In this document: piece by piece, positions 1 through 6,212 of the stretch | Numbering within the stretch: position 1 is the stretch's first letter | Layout of the letters: every line of letters starts with the position of its first letter | From: Bacteroidales bacterium | GTDB lineage: Bacteria; Bacteroidota; Bacteroidia; Bacteroidales; Muribaculaceae | Assembly (NCBI GenBank): GCA_030526455.1 | Contig: JAUNCU010000126.1 | Span: forward strand, 1-8,268 | Reading direction: 5' to 3' | Length of the DNA stretch: 8,268 bases | Notes under the pieces: generated by a model | Databases searched by the model: none | Told to the model about the DNA's origin: nothing | The model's input: the letters and a program-made list of their open reading frames with translations, nothing else | Position numbers and translations under genes: made by a program

Positions 1-63
1 GGCGAACCTTTAGCTCGCTCGAACTTGTTCGGGCAAATGCCTGCAACTGGTCGTGCAAAATTT

Positions 64-80
64 GCATCCCGGCGGGATGC
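64..80. repeat. Perfect palindrome, REP-like unit 1
   Basis: The 7-bp arms gcatccc and gggatgc flank a 3-nt loop (ggc). A second palindrome (tgcaaaatttgca, 54-66) overlaps its left edge. It shares its core with the unit at 151-168. It could be a repetitive extragenic palindrome or a short RNA hairpin. No T-run follows, so it is not a standard terminator. Confidence 0.6.
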
Positions 81-150
81 GACCACGCTATGGATGCTAT
101 TTGATTTTACGTCATATATTCTTGTAAATGTGCGCATTGACGGTGTTGTC

Positions 151-168
151 GCATTCCGGCTGGAATGC
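151..168. repeat. Perfect palindrome, REP-like unit 2
   Basis: The 7-bp arms gcattcc and ggaatgc flank a 4-nt loop (ggct). Compared with the unit at 64-80, the fifth base of the left arm changes C to T and its partner in the right arm changes G to A, so pairing is kept. The loops share ggc. This makes the two units look like members of one family with a conserved stem. Confidence 0.6.
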
Positions 169-270
169 ATTTTGATGGTGCATCGGGTGCAGGCATTTCG
201 CTCCGGTGCCGCTTCATTCCGCTTCGCTCCATTTCGCAGCGCCTCCGCTGCATACCTGCCTACACACATC

Positions 271-288
271 CAATCCCCAAGGGGATTG
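271..288. repeat. Perfect palindrome, possible REP-like unit 3
   Basis: The 8-bp arms caatcccc and ggggattg flank a 2-nt loop (aa). It shares an atccc/gggat core with the first unit but differs at the ends and loop, so membership of the same family is less certain. No T-run follows on either strand. Confidence 0.5.
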
Positions 289-375
289 CAGCGCCTCTCC
301 GTTTCGCTTCCCAACACAACTGTTTTTGCTGCGTCTATAATGTTTATCCCCCAGGATTTTCCACTGAGCCCAATT

Positions 376-385
376 TTTCGCGAAA
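376..385. promoter_or_regulatory. Palindrome tttcgcgaaa just upstream of the promoter, possible operator
   Basis: This is a perfect 10-bp palindrome ending 5 bp before the TTG box of the promoter at 391-421. The position would suit a dimeric regulator site. No second copy was found in the window and no regulator is known, so a chance occurrence is quite possible. Confidence 0.2.
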
Positions 386-390
386 CTGGC

Positions 391-421
391 TTGGTAAAAA
401 GGGCAAGAAAGTGTAACTTTG
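391..421 (+). promoter_or_regulatory. Bacteroidetes-type promoter for the ABC exporter transcription unit
   Basis: TAACTTTG at 414-421 matches the Bacteroidetes -7 consensus TAnnTTTG exactly. TTG at 391-393 lies 20 bp upstream, at the spacing expected for the -33 box (consensus TTTG, here preceded by C). Transcription would start near 427-430, leaving a leader of about 70 nt before the ATG at 498. This supports starting the ABC gene at that ATG and not at the in-frame TTG at 426, which would lie at the transcription start itself. Confidence 0.65.
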
Positions 422-497
422 TTGTTTGATTGGCGTGGTGTGCAGTCTTTGGCTGAACACAGCGCTCTTGGCAATTTTTTCACAATTAAGGCAACCT

Positions 498-2327
498 ATG
501 TTTAAAGGCTTTTTCACCCTGCTCCGCAGATTCATACCTCCCTATAAGCGCTTCATCGTGCTGAATGTGTTTTTCAACGTGATGGCGGCGTTCCTCACCC
601 TGTTTTCCTTCGCCCTCATCATCCCCATCCTGGAGATGCTCTTCGGCATCAACCAGGCCCACTATGCCTACATGGAGATGGGCAGCGCGGGGCTGAAGGA
701 GGTGGCGGTGAACAATTTCTACTACGCCGTGCAGTGCCTTATCGAGAACTATGGCCCATCTACCGCGCTGGCTGCCATCGCCGCCATGCTGGTGCTCTTC
801 ACCGGCCTGAAGGTGGGCAGTGCCTATCTCGCCGCCTACAATATGATCACCATCCGCACCTGCGTGGTGCGCGACGTGCGCAACCAAATCTACAACAAAA
901 TCGTCACCCTCCCCATCTCGTTTTTCAGCAATGAGCGCAAGGGCGACGTGATGGCGCGCATGAGCGGCGACGTCACCGAGGTGGAAAACAGCATCATGTC
1001 GAGCCTCGACCTTATGTTCAAAAACCCCATCATGATAGTGGCTTGCCTCACGATGATGCTGCTCGTGAGTTGGGAACTCACCATCTTCGTGTTCACCCTG
1101 CTCCCTGTGGCGGGCTTCATCATGGGCACCGTGGGCAAGCGCCTGAAGCGCGTTAGCCTCGACGCCCAAAACCAGTGGGGCACACTGCTGAGCAATATCG
1201 AGGAAACCGTGGGCGGCCTGCGCATCGTGAAGGCTTTCAACGCCGAGGAGAAGGTGAAGGCCCGCTTTAGCGACGACAACAACAAGTACCGCCGCATCAC
1301 CCGAAGCATGCACCGCCGCTACGAACTCGCCCACCCCATGAGCGAATTCCTCGGCACCGCCACCATCGCCATCGTGCTGTGGTTTGGCGGCAAACTCATC
1401 CTCTCGGGCACCACAGCCATCACCGCGCCTTCGTTTATCTACTACCTGATCATCTTCTACAGCATCATCAATCCCGCCAAGGATTTCTCGAAGGCGAGTT
1501 ACGCCATTCAGCGCGGTCTGGCGTCGGTCGACCGCATCGACAAGATTCTGATGGCCGAAGAAACCATCGCCGACCCCGAAAACCCCACTCCGCTGAAGGA
1601 AATCAAGCACAGCATCAAATACGAGAACGTGCGTTTCCGCTACGGCGAGCAGTGGGTGATCGACGGCGTGGACCTGGAAATCGAGTGTGGTAAGACGGTG
1701 GCGCTGGTGGGACAGAGCGGCAGCGGCAAAACCACCCTCGCCGACCTTATCCCACGCTTCTACGACGTGGCTGAAGGCGCCATCTACATCGACGGCATCG
1801 ACATTCGCCAGGTGCGCAAGCACGACCTGCGCGCGCTGATGGGCAACGTGAACCAGGAGGCGATTCTCTTCAACGACACCATTCGCAACAATATCACCTT
1901 CGGCGTGGAAAGCGCCACCGACGAGGAGGTGATCGCCGCCGCGAAAATCGCCAATGCCTACGACTTTATCATGGCCACCGAAAATGGCTTCGACACCAAT
2001 ATCGGCGACCGCGGCTGCAACCTCTCGGGCGGACAGCGCCAGCGACTGAGCATAGCCCGCGCCATCCTCAAGAATCCGCCCATCCTCATCCTCGACGAGG
2101 CCACCTCGGCGCTCGACACCGAGAGTGAGCACCTGGTGCAGCAAGCCCTCGACAACCTCATGCACGGACGCACCACCGTGGTGATTGCCCACCGCCTGAG
2201 CACCATCAAGAACGCCGACCTCATATGCGTGCTGCAAGACGGCAAAATCATTGAGCGAGGCACTCACGAGCAACTCATCGCCCAAGGCGGTGCCTACAAG
2301 CACCTCGTGGACATGCAGACTTTCTAA
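498..2327 (+). CDS. ABC exporter, fused permease and ATPase, MsbA-like
   Basis: This 609-residue half-transporter should dimerise in the inner membrane and use ATP to export or flip a substrate, probably a lipid or other hydrophobic molecule. The N-terminal half has hydrophobic spans around residues 17-48, 88-112, 176-210, 283-304 and 311-326, fitting the six-helix exporter domain. The ATPase half, from about residue 372, is complete: Walker A GQSGSGKT (405-412), Q-loop Gln453, signature LSGGQ (509-513), Walker B ILILDE with catalytic Glu534, D-loop SALD (537-540) and H-loop His565. At 609 aa it is slightly longer than E. coli MsbA (582 aa), partly because of an extended segment between the first two spans (about 49-86). 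I chose ATG 498 because it follows an AAGG-containing ribosome site and begins the conserved protein. The upstream in-frame TTG at 426 sits on the predicted transcription start. It is the first gene of the apparent operon. The family is certain, but the substrate cannot be read from sequence; MsbA-type lipid A flipping is one option, peptide or drug export another. Confidence 0.93.
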   Translation: MFKGFFTLLRRFIPPYKRFIVLNVFFNVMAAFLTLFSFALIIPILEMLFGINQAHYAYMEMGSAGLKEVAVNNFYYAVQCLIENYGPSTALAAIAAMLVLFTGLKVGSAYLAAYNMITIRTCVVRDVRNQIYNKIVTLPISFFSNERKGDVMARMSGDVTEVENSIMSSLDLMFKNPIMIVACLTMMLLVSWELTIFVFTLLPVAGFIMGTVGKRLKRVSLDAQNQWGTLLSNIEETVGGLRIVKAFNAEEKVKARFSDDNNKYRRITRSMHRRYELAHPMSEFLGTATIAIVLWFGGKLILSGTTAITAPSFIYYLIIFYSIINPAKDFSKASYAIQRGLASVDRIDKILMAEETIADPENPTPLKEIKHSIKYENVRFRYGEQWVIDGVDLEIECGKTVALVGQSGSGKTTLADLIPRFYDVAEGAIYIDGIDIRQVRKHDLRALMGNVNQEAILFNDTIRNNITFGVESATDEEVIAAAKIANAYDFIMATENGFDTNIGDRGCNLSGGQRQRLSIARAILKNPPILILDEATSALDTESEHLVQQALDNLMHGRTTVVIAHRLSTIKNADLICVLQDGKIIERGTHEQLIAQGGAYKHLVDMQTF

Positions 2328-2357
2328 AACAACAACTAACAAATAGACATAAACACT

Positions 2358-3149
2358 ATGCTTAAAAAATTATTACTCGCAACCCTGGTGGCAGCCACAG
2401 CACTCTGCGCCAGCGCTGAAAAGAAGCCTAGCAAGGCGCAAATCCACCTGCGCAGCGGCCAAGTGGTGACTGGCACAATCACCGACCGCGACGAACGCGT
2501 GGTGACCATCACCAACGATGCCGACGGCGTGTCGTACCACTACACGATGGACGAAATCAACTACATCGACCATCTCACCAAGAAGAAGAACTACGATACC
2601 TCGAAGTTCCGCGGCTTCATCGACCTGGGCTACAGCATGGGCGTGGGCGAGCCTCGCAACGACTACTGGCTCGTGGAAACCAGTTTCGGCTACGCTTTCA
2701 CCCCTCGCACCTATCTGGGCGCCGGTGTGGCTATCCACAATTTCAAGGAGGTGATGAAGAGTTTCCCGCTCTACTGGGACCAGAGCGGCACCAACGCCGG
2801 TCGCCATAACGACCCTGCATGGCGCTACCCCTTCATCCCATTCTACCTCGAAGGACGCTACAGTTTCATGAACGAATCGAAGCACACGCCTTTCGTGAGC
2901 ATGAAGGTGGGTGGCACGTTCATCAACCACAAGGGCTTCTTCGCATCGCCCACCCTCGGCTACCACTTCGCCACCAATGAGTTCTTCTCGTTCAACGTGG
3001 GTGTGTGCTACGAGTTGCAGACTGCCGACTACAAACTCTGGTGCTCGGGCGACAGCCCCAGTGCCATCAAGGACGACACCGGCAAAACCTATCTCAAGAA
3101 ATCACAGGCGTTCCACAACCTCTGCATCAAGGTGGGCGTGGAATTCTAA
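2358..3149 (+). CDS. Secreted protein with N-terminal beta domain and predicted outer-membrane barrel
   Basis: This 263-residue protein has no function I recognise. Residues 1-20 form a clear signal peptide (two Lys, a Leu/Ala core, then ASA before Glu21). Residues 27-70 read as a small beta-rich domain with the pattern hLRSGQVVTGTI, resembling the Sm-like or SH3-like modules at the start of some Bacteroidetes envelope proteins. From about residue 84 to the end, alternating polar and aromatic strands (FIDLGYSMG, SFGYAF, YLGAGVAI, FYLEGRYSF, FSFNVGVCYEL) end in IKVGVEF. A terminal Phe on such a strand is the usual outer-membrane barrel signature. It starts 30 bp after the ABC gene with no promoter visible in the gap, so co-transcription is likely. 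It is too small for a TonB-dependent receptor and may be a structural or porin-like protein. Confidence 0.8.
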   Translation: MLKKLLLATLVAATALCASAEKKPSKAQIHLRSGQVVTGTITDRDERVVTITNDADGVSYHYTMDEINYIDHLTKKKNYDTSKFRGFIDLGYSMGVGEPRNDYWLVETSFGYAFTPRTYLGAGVAIHNFKEVMKSFPLYWDQSGTNAGRHNDPAWRYPFIPFYLEGRYSFMNESKHTPFVSMKVGGTFINHKGFFASPTLGYHFATNEFFSFNVGVCYELQTADYKLWCSGDSPSAIKDDTGKTYLKKSQAFHNLCIKVGVEF

Positions 3150-3170
3150 CGATAACTCATCACCGCGGCG

Positions 3171-3623
3171 ATGGCTTTCTTCGACTCCACACTCTTCTAC
3201 CTCATCATCATGGTGGTGGCGTTCGTGTTTCTGGGCATCATCTGCAGCCCTAAGAGCGCGGGGCCTGCCAGCACCAAGATTGTGGCGATGACGGTGGCAC
3301 CCGCCGACGCTCCTTCGTCGAGCACCGTGAAGATTGCCGCGCTGCACGGCGGCGATATCAGCATCGAGCGCCGCATCGACCTGCGCCAGGGCGACACCGT
3401 GAACCTGGTGATCACGAAATTCGACAGCCACGTGAAAATCGTGGAGAAGAAGGGCGTGATGGGCGCAGGCGAGGAATCGCCCCACGTGGCGATGGCGCTG
3501 GTGAGTTGCATAGGCCAGCGCTGGTATAGTTACCGCTTCGAAAGCGAGGTCACGGGCCAGTGGTGCACCTTCGAGTTCACCAATGTGGTGGGCAACAGCA
3601 AGCAGGCCGAGATGCGATTGTAA
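3171..3623 (+). CDS. Unrecognised single-span membrane protein with periplasmic domain
   Basis: I do not recognise this 150-residue protein. Residues 8-25 form one strongly hydrophobic segment (LFYLIIMVVAFVFLGIIC), followed by a Pro/Ala/Ser-rich linker (about 27-52) and a beta-rich domain (53-150) with IDLRQGDTVNLVITKF and WCTFEFTNVV as strand-like stretches. The segment looks like a membrane anchor more than a cleaved signal. Cys25 lacks the small residue at -1 expected in a lipobox, so a lipoprotein is unlikely. Cys113 and Cys132 could form a disulfide outside the cytoplasm. It lies 21 bp after the barrel gene and 99 bp before the PorZ-like gene on the same strand. Its codon use resembles its neighbours, and it starts at the first ATG of the frame, which supports a real gene. 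An accessory role to its envelope neighbours is a guess from position. Confidence 0.75.
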   Translation: MAFFDSTLFYLIIMVVAFVFLGIICSPKSAGPASTKIVAMTVAPADAPSSSTVKIAALHGGDISIERRIDLRQGDTVNLVITKFDSHVKIVEKKGVMGAGEESPHVAMALVSCIGQRWYSYRFESEVTGQWCTFEFTNVVGNSKQAEMRL

Positions 3624-3646
3624 AGCAGGCTCCGAAGCCGTTTGCT
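3624..3646 (+). other. Imperfect hairpin in the gap before the PorZ-like gene
   Basis: Right after the stop codon, arms agcaggct (3624-3631) and agcc plus tgct (3636-3639, 3643-3646) can pair with a 3-nt bulge around the loop ccga. No T-run follows, so this is not a convincing terminator. It could be an attenuator or an mRNA-stabilising end. The rest of the gap (3647-3722) is AT-rich. It contains only weak promoter-like boxes: TAATTTTC at 3709-3716 is badly placed, because it would start transcription at the ATG. A separate promoter for the next gene is therefore not demonstrated. Confidence 0.25.
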
Positions 3647-3722
3647 GCATCAATTTCGGCACCACACAATTTTTTGAACAATAATGCGTTAATACTGATA
3701 AAAGATAATAATTTTCAGCATC

Positions 3723-6026
3723 ATGATAAAGAAAATTCTCATCGCGCTTTTGGCATTGCTCCCTATCGCGGCCAGCGCACAGCAAACCTCGGGCAAATGG
3801 GTGACACACGCCCGATTCGCCATCACGTCGACTCAGAACGTGATCGACACGCAAAACAAAATCTACATTCTGGTGAACAACAGCCTCTGCTGCTTCGACA
3901 AGACCACTAAGCAGCAAACCGTGCTGAGCAACCAAAACTCGCTCACCGGCACGCTCATCACCGGCATCTACTACAACTACGAGAAGAAATACCTCGTCGT
4001 GACCTACGACAATTCTAACATCGACGTGGTGTACGACAACGGCAAGGTGGTGAACCTCCCACAAATTCAAGACGCCGTGATGACGCAGTCGCGCACCATC
4101 AACGACGTGACGTTCGGCACCGACAAGATGTTTGTGGCCACCAACTTCGGCTTCCTGGTGATCGACGACCGCAATATGCAAATCAAAGAAACCCGCGTCT
4201 ACAGCATCAACATCTCTTCGATAGCAGAAGTGGGTAAATGGCGCGTGGTGTTCTCGCTTGGAACCACGGTATATTACTGCCACAAAAACGCTGTGCCTGA
4301 ATACCTGAGTGCCTATAAGAGGACCGATATCGCCAGCATGTCGAATGGCAAGATTCTGCCTATCGGCGACGCCGCTATGCTCGTGAAGGAAGCCAGCCGC
4401 CTCACTAAGGTGACCATCGCCGAAGAGGGCGAAGAGGCCACTTTCACCGCCACCGCGCTCGTGGCAGCCGTGCCCACCAACGTGCAGAAGACGCCCACTG
4501 GCTACATCGCCAACTTCTTCGCCGCTAAATACTACTACACCTTCGACGCCGAAGGCGGTAGCCCTGTGAAGAAAGCATTCTCCGCTCAAGAACTCGTAAG
4601 TTGCTCGCCCGACGGCGACGGCGCGCTCTGGGGCGTGAATGCGCAAGGTGTGCACAGCAGCGCAGCCTCTACTACCTACTACAAGGCCGACGCCGTGAGC
4701 ATCCAGGGCGTGCCTTTCTGGATGGGCTACAATAAGAACACCCACAAACTCTACCTCACTGGCACCAGCGACAACGGTATCCTCGCTTCGGCCAACAAAA
4801 ACGCTATCTACGAAATCAACAAATTCGACGGCACTTCATGGGAAAGCGCCAACCCCACCGGCACCACAGGTTCTCAGGGCTGGTACTGGCCTATCTTCGA
4901 CCCCAACGACAGCACCGACACCTACTACATCAGTAGCCGCTTGAGCGGTCAGTTTAAGGTGACCGACAAGGCTGTGGTAAAAACATTCAATTCATCCAAC
5001 ACACCTTGGACTCCGAGAAAGGCTGCTATTCGTTTCGACTCTGATGGTAACCTGTGGCTTGTACATTCCAGCCTTTCAAGTTCCGTTCCAAACACCGCTC
5101 CCGTAAAGGTGCTTCCTCATGACAAAGTTCAAAGCGGTAATTTCGGACTGACCGACTGGACGATCTACCAAGTGCCCGATGTAACCAACACCAACTCTTT
5201 CAAATACTCCGTATTCGACATCAGCAACAAGAGCAGTGTGAAGGCGTTCTGTACCGCCGACTACGGTTGCCCCGTGATTGTGTGGCGCAACAACCCCGAC
5301 CTCTCGGTGGCAGAATTTGAGTCAAAGACTTACAACTCGCTCACCGCTACCGACGGCTCTACCTGCACTTGGTCGTACGCTTACGAAATGAAGGCCGACC
5401 TCGACGACAACATCCTCTTCGGCTTCGACAAGGGTCTGGTGATGTTTAAGGCTACCACTGCCTTCAACGACGATTTCGCCGTGGAAAAGGTGCATGCGCT
5501 CGATGGCGTGAAGATTTATGCCGTGGAAGTGGACACGCTCAACCGCAAATGGGTGGGCACTGCCGAAGACGGCATCTACCTGCTCAGCCCCGACTGTAAG
5601 ACGGTGATCAGCCACTTCACTTCGGGCAACAGCCAGTTGGCAACCAACGTGGTTTACCGCCTCTGCTGCAACACCGACAACAACTCTATCTTCATCACCA
5701 CCCCACTGGGCGTGCAGCAGTTCTTCAGCGACTACAACACCTCGGCAGAAGACTTCAGCAACGTCTACGCATATCCTAACCCCGTGCGCCCCGACTTCAC
5801 CGGTCTGGTGACCATCACCGGCTTGATGGACAACTCGCAGGTGGTGATTAAAGACGCGAAAGGCCAGGTGGTGAAAACCCTCACCTCAACAGGCAGCCAC
5901 GTGGCTTGGGACTGCTGCGACGATGCAGGCGAACGCCTCCCAACCGGCAACTACAGCGTATTTGCCGCCCAGCAAGGCCAAGAAATGCCAGCCCAGCCCT
6001 ACACAAAGATCATGGTAATTAAATAA
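3723..6026 (+). CDS. porZ: PorZ-like T9SS attachment-complex protein (beta-propellers plus C-terminal sorting-type domain)
   Basis: This 767-residue secreted protein is best read as PorZ. In Porphyromonas gingivalis PorZ is a surface component of the T9SS attachment complex (with PorU, PorV and PorQ) that binds anionic LPS, and it has two propellers and a C-terminal beta-sandwich. Here residues 1-19 are a signal peptide ending ASA before Gln20. The N-terminal part has the propeller-like pattern typical of PorZ, including YDNSNIDVVYDNGKVVNL (about 98-115) and INDVTFGTDKMFVATNFGFLVID (about 126-148). Two blades resemble the Reg_prop motif: DGNLWLVHSS (about 441-450) and LNRKWVGTAEDGIYLL (about 604-619). 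The C-terminal module (about 680-767) has YPNP, then LPTGNYSV, and ends KIMVIK, like a type A T9SS sorting domain. The length is close to P. gingivalis PorZ. An ordinary T9SS cargo protein with propellers is the main alternative. It ends 45 bp before a strong terminator. Codon use shifts within about 4978-5160 (see findings). Confidence 0.78.
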   Translation: MIKKILIALLALLPIAASAQQTSGKWVTHARFAITSTQNVIDTQNKIYILVNNSLCCFDKTTKQQTVLSNQNSLTGTLITGIYYNYEKKYLVVTYDNSNIDVVYDNGKVVNLPQIQDAVMTQSRTINDVTFGTDKMFVATNFGFLVIDDRNMQIKETRVYSINISSIAEVGKWRVVFSLGTTVYYCHKNAVPEYLSAYKRTDIASMSNGKILPIGDAAMLVKEASRLTKVTIAEEGEEATFTATALVAAVPTNVQKTPTGYIANFFAAKYYYTFDAEGGSPVKKAFSAQELVSCSPDGDGALWGVNAQGVHSSAASTTYYKADAVSIQGVPFWMGYNKNTHKLYLTGTSDNGILASANKNAIYEINKFDGTSWESANPTGTTGSQGWYWPIFDPNDSTDTYYISSRLSGQFKVTDKAVVKTFNSSNTPWTPRKAAIRFDSDGNLWLVHSSLSSSVPNTAPVKVLPHDKVQSGNFGLTDWTIYQVPDVTNTNSFKYSVFDISNKSSVKAFCTADYGCPVIVWRNNPDLSVAEFESKTYNSLTATDGSTCTWSYAYEMKADLDDNILFGFDKGLVMFKATTAFNDDFAVEKVHALDGVKIYAVEVDTLNRKWVGTAEDGIYLLSPDCKTVISHFTSGNSQLATNVVYRLCCNTDNNSIFITTPLGVQQFFSDYNTSAEDFSNVYAYPNPVRPDFTGLVTITGLMDNSQVVIKDAKGQVVKTLTSTGSHVAWDCCDDAGERLPTGNYSVFAAQQGQEMPAQPYTKIMVIK

Positions 6027-6070
6027 CCCACAACGGGCCCACAAAAGCCCATTGAAATAACTCAACACAA

Positions 6071-6108
6071 AAAAATGGTGACCCCAAAATCATGAGGTCA
6101 CCATTTTT
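6071..6108. terminator. Bidirectional intrinsic terminator between convergent genes
   Basis: Arms of 13 bp (6071-6083 and 6096-6108) pair perfectly around a 12-nt loop. The stem is aaaaatggtgacc on the left. The right arm ends in five T on the plus strand, and the left side gives seven T on the minus strand. It would stop transcripts of the PorZ-like gene, which ends at 6026, and of the PAP2 gene, which ends at 6213 on the other strand. Confidence 0.88.
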
Positions 6109-6166
6109 GTATGCAGTCATAAAAAGTGGCTACGTGGAGATGGTCACGCAAGGCGAGTGTATCGTC

Positions 6167-6190
6167 TTAACTTCATTAACTTCTTAACTT
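6167..6190. repeat. Three short tandem copies of ttaactt
   Basis: The heptamer ttaactt occurs at 6167-6173, 6176-6182 and 6184-6190, with 8-9 bp pitch, between the terminator and the end of the PAP2 gene. It is a small non-coding microsatellite-like repeat. It would lie in the 3' untranslated part of the PAP2 transcript. Confidence 0.5.
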
Positions 6191-6212
6191 GCCAAAAAAC
6201 TCGTCGGCCCTG

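Larger units (their letters stand above)
1..390. other. Left intergenic region with a palindrome cluster, no credible gene
   Basis: I see no supportable gene here. Open frames exist on both strands, but they cross several perfect inverted repeats, have no recognisable domain and are rich in Arg, Ser and Phe in the manner of translated repeat DNA. What stands out is secondary-structure potential. There are perfect hairpins at 64-80, 151-168 and 271-288, and smaller ones at 17-34 (8 pairs including one G-T, 2-nt loop) and 236-251 (6 pairs, 4-nt loop). The 11-bp arms at 35-45 and 188-198 are inverted copies of each other. The region lies upstream of the promoter at 391-421. It resembles a dispersed REP-like intergenic element, but copy number cannot be judged from one window. 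Confidence 0.6.

Noticed and set aside
64..288. CRISPR array or riboswitch in the palindrome cluster
   Set aside because: Units are unequal in sequence and spacing, with no constant direct repeat; no known riboswitch core is recognisable.
344..352. DnaA-box-like sequence ttatccccc
   Set aside because: Single imperfect match with no cluster of further boxes and no neighbouring origin genes.
25..429. 134-aa plus-strand open frame (and overlapping frames) in the left intergenic region
   Set aside because: It crosses several perfect palindromes and the promoter boxes, has no domain or ribosome site, and its Arg/Ser/Phe-rich composition fits translated repeat DNA.
486..2342. 618-aa minus-strand open frame opposite the ABC exporter
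   Set aside because: His/Val/Ala/Glu-rich antisense shadow of a GC-rich gene; the plus strand carries a complete set of ABC motifs.
3709..3716. TAATTTTC as a promoter -7 box for the PorZ-like gene
   Set aside because: It lacks the final G, has no TTTG box at the right spacing, and would start transcription at the start codon.
3102..4745. 547-aa minus-strand open frame opposite the 150-aa gene and porZ
   Set aside because: Low-complexity His/Val-rich shadow that spans three sense genes and their intergenic gaps; no recognisable domain.
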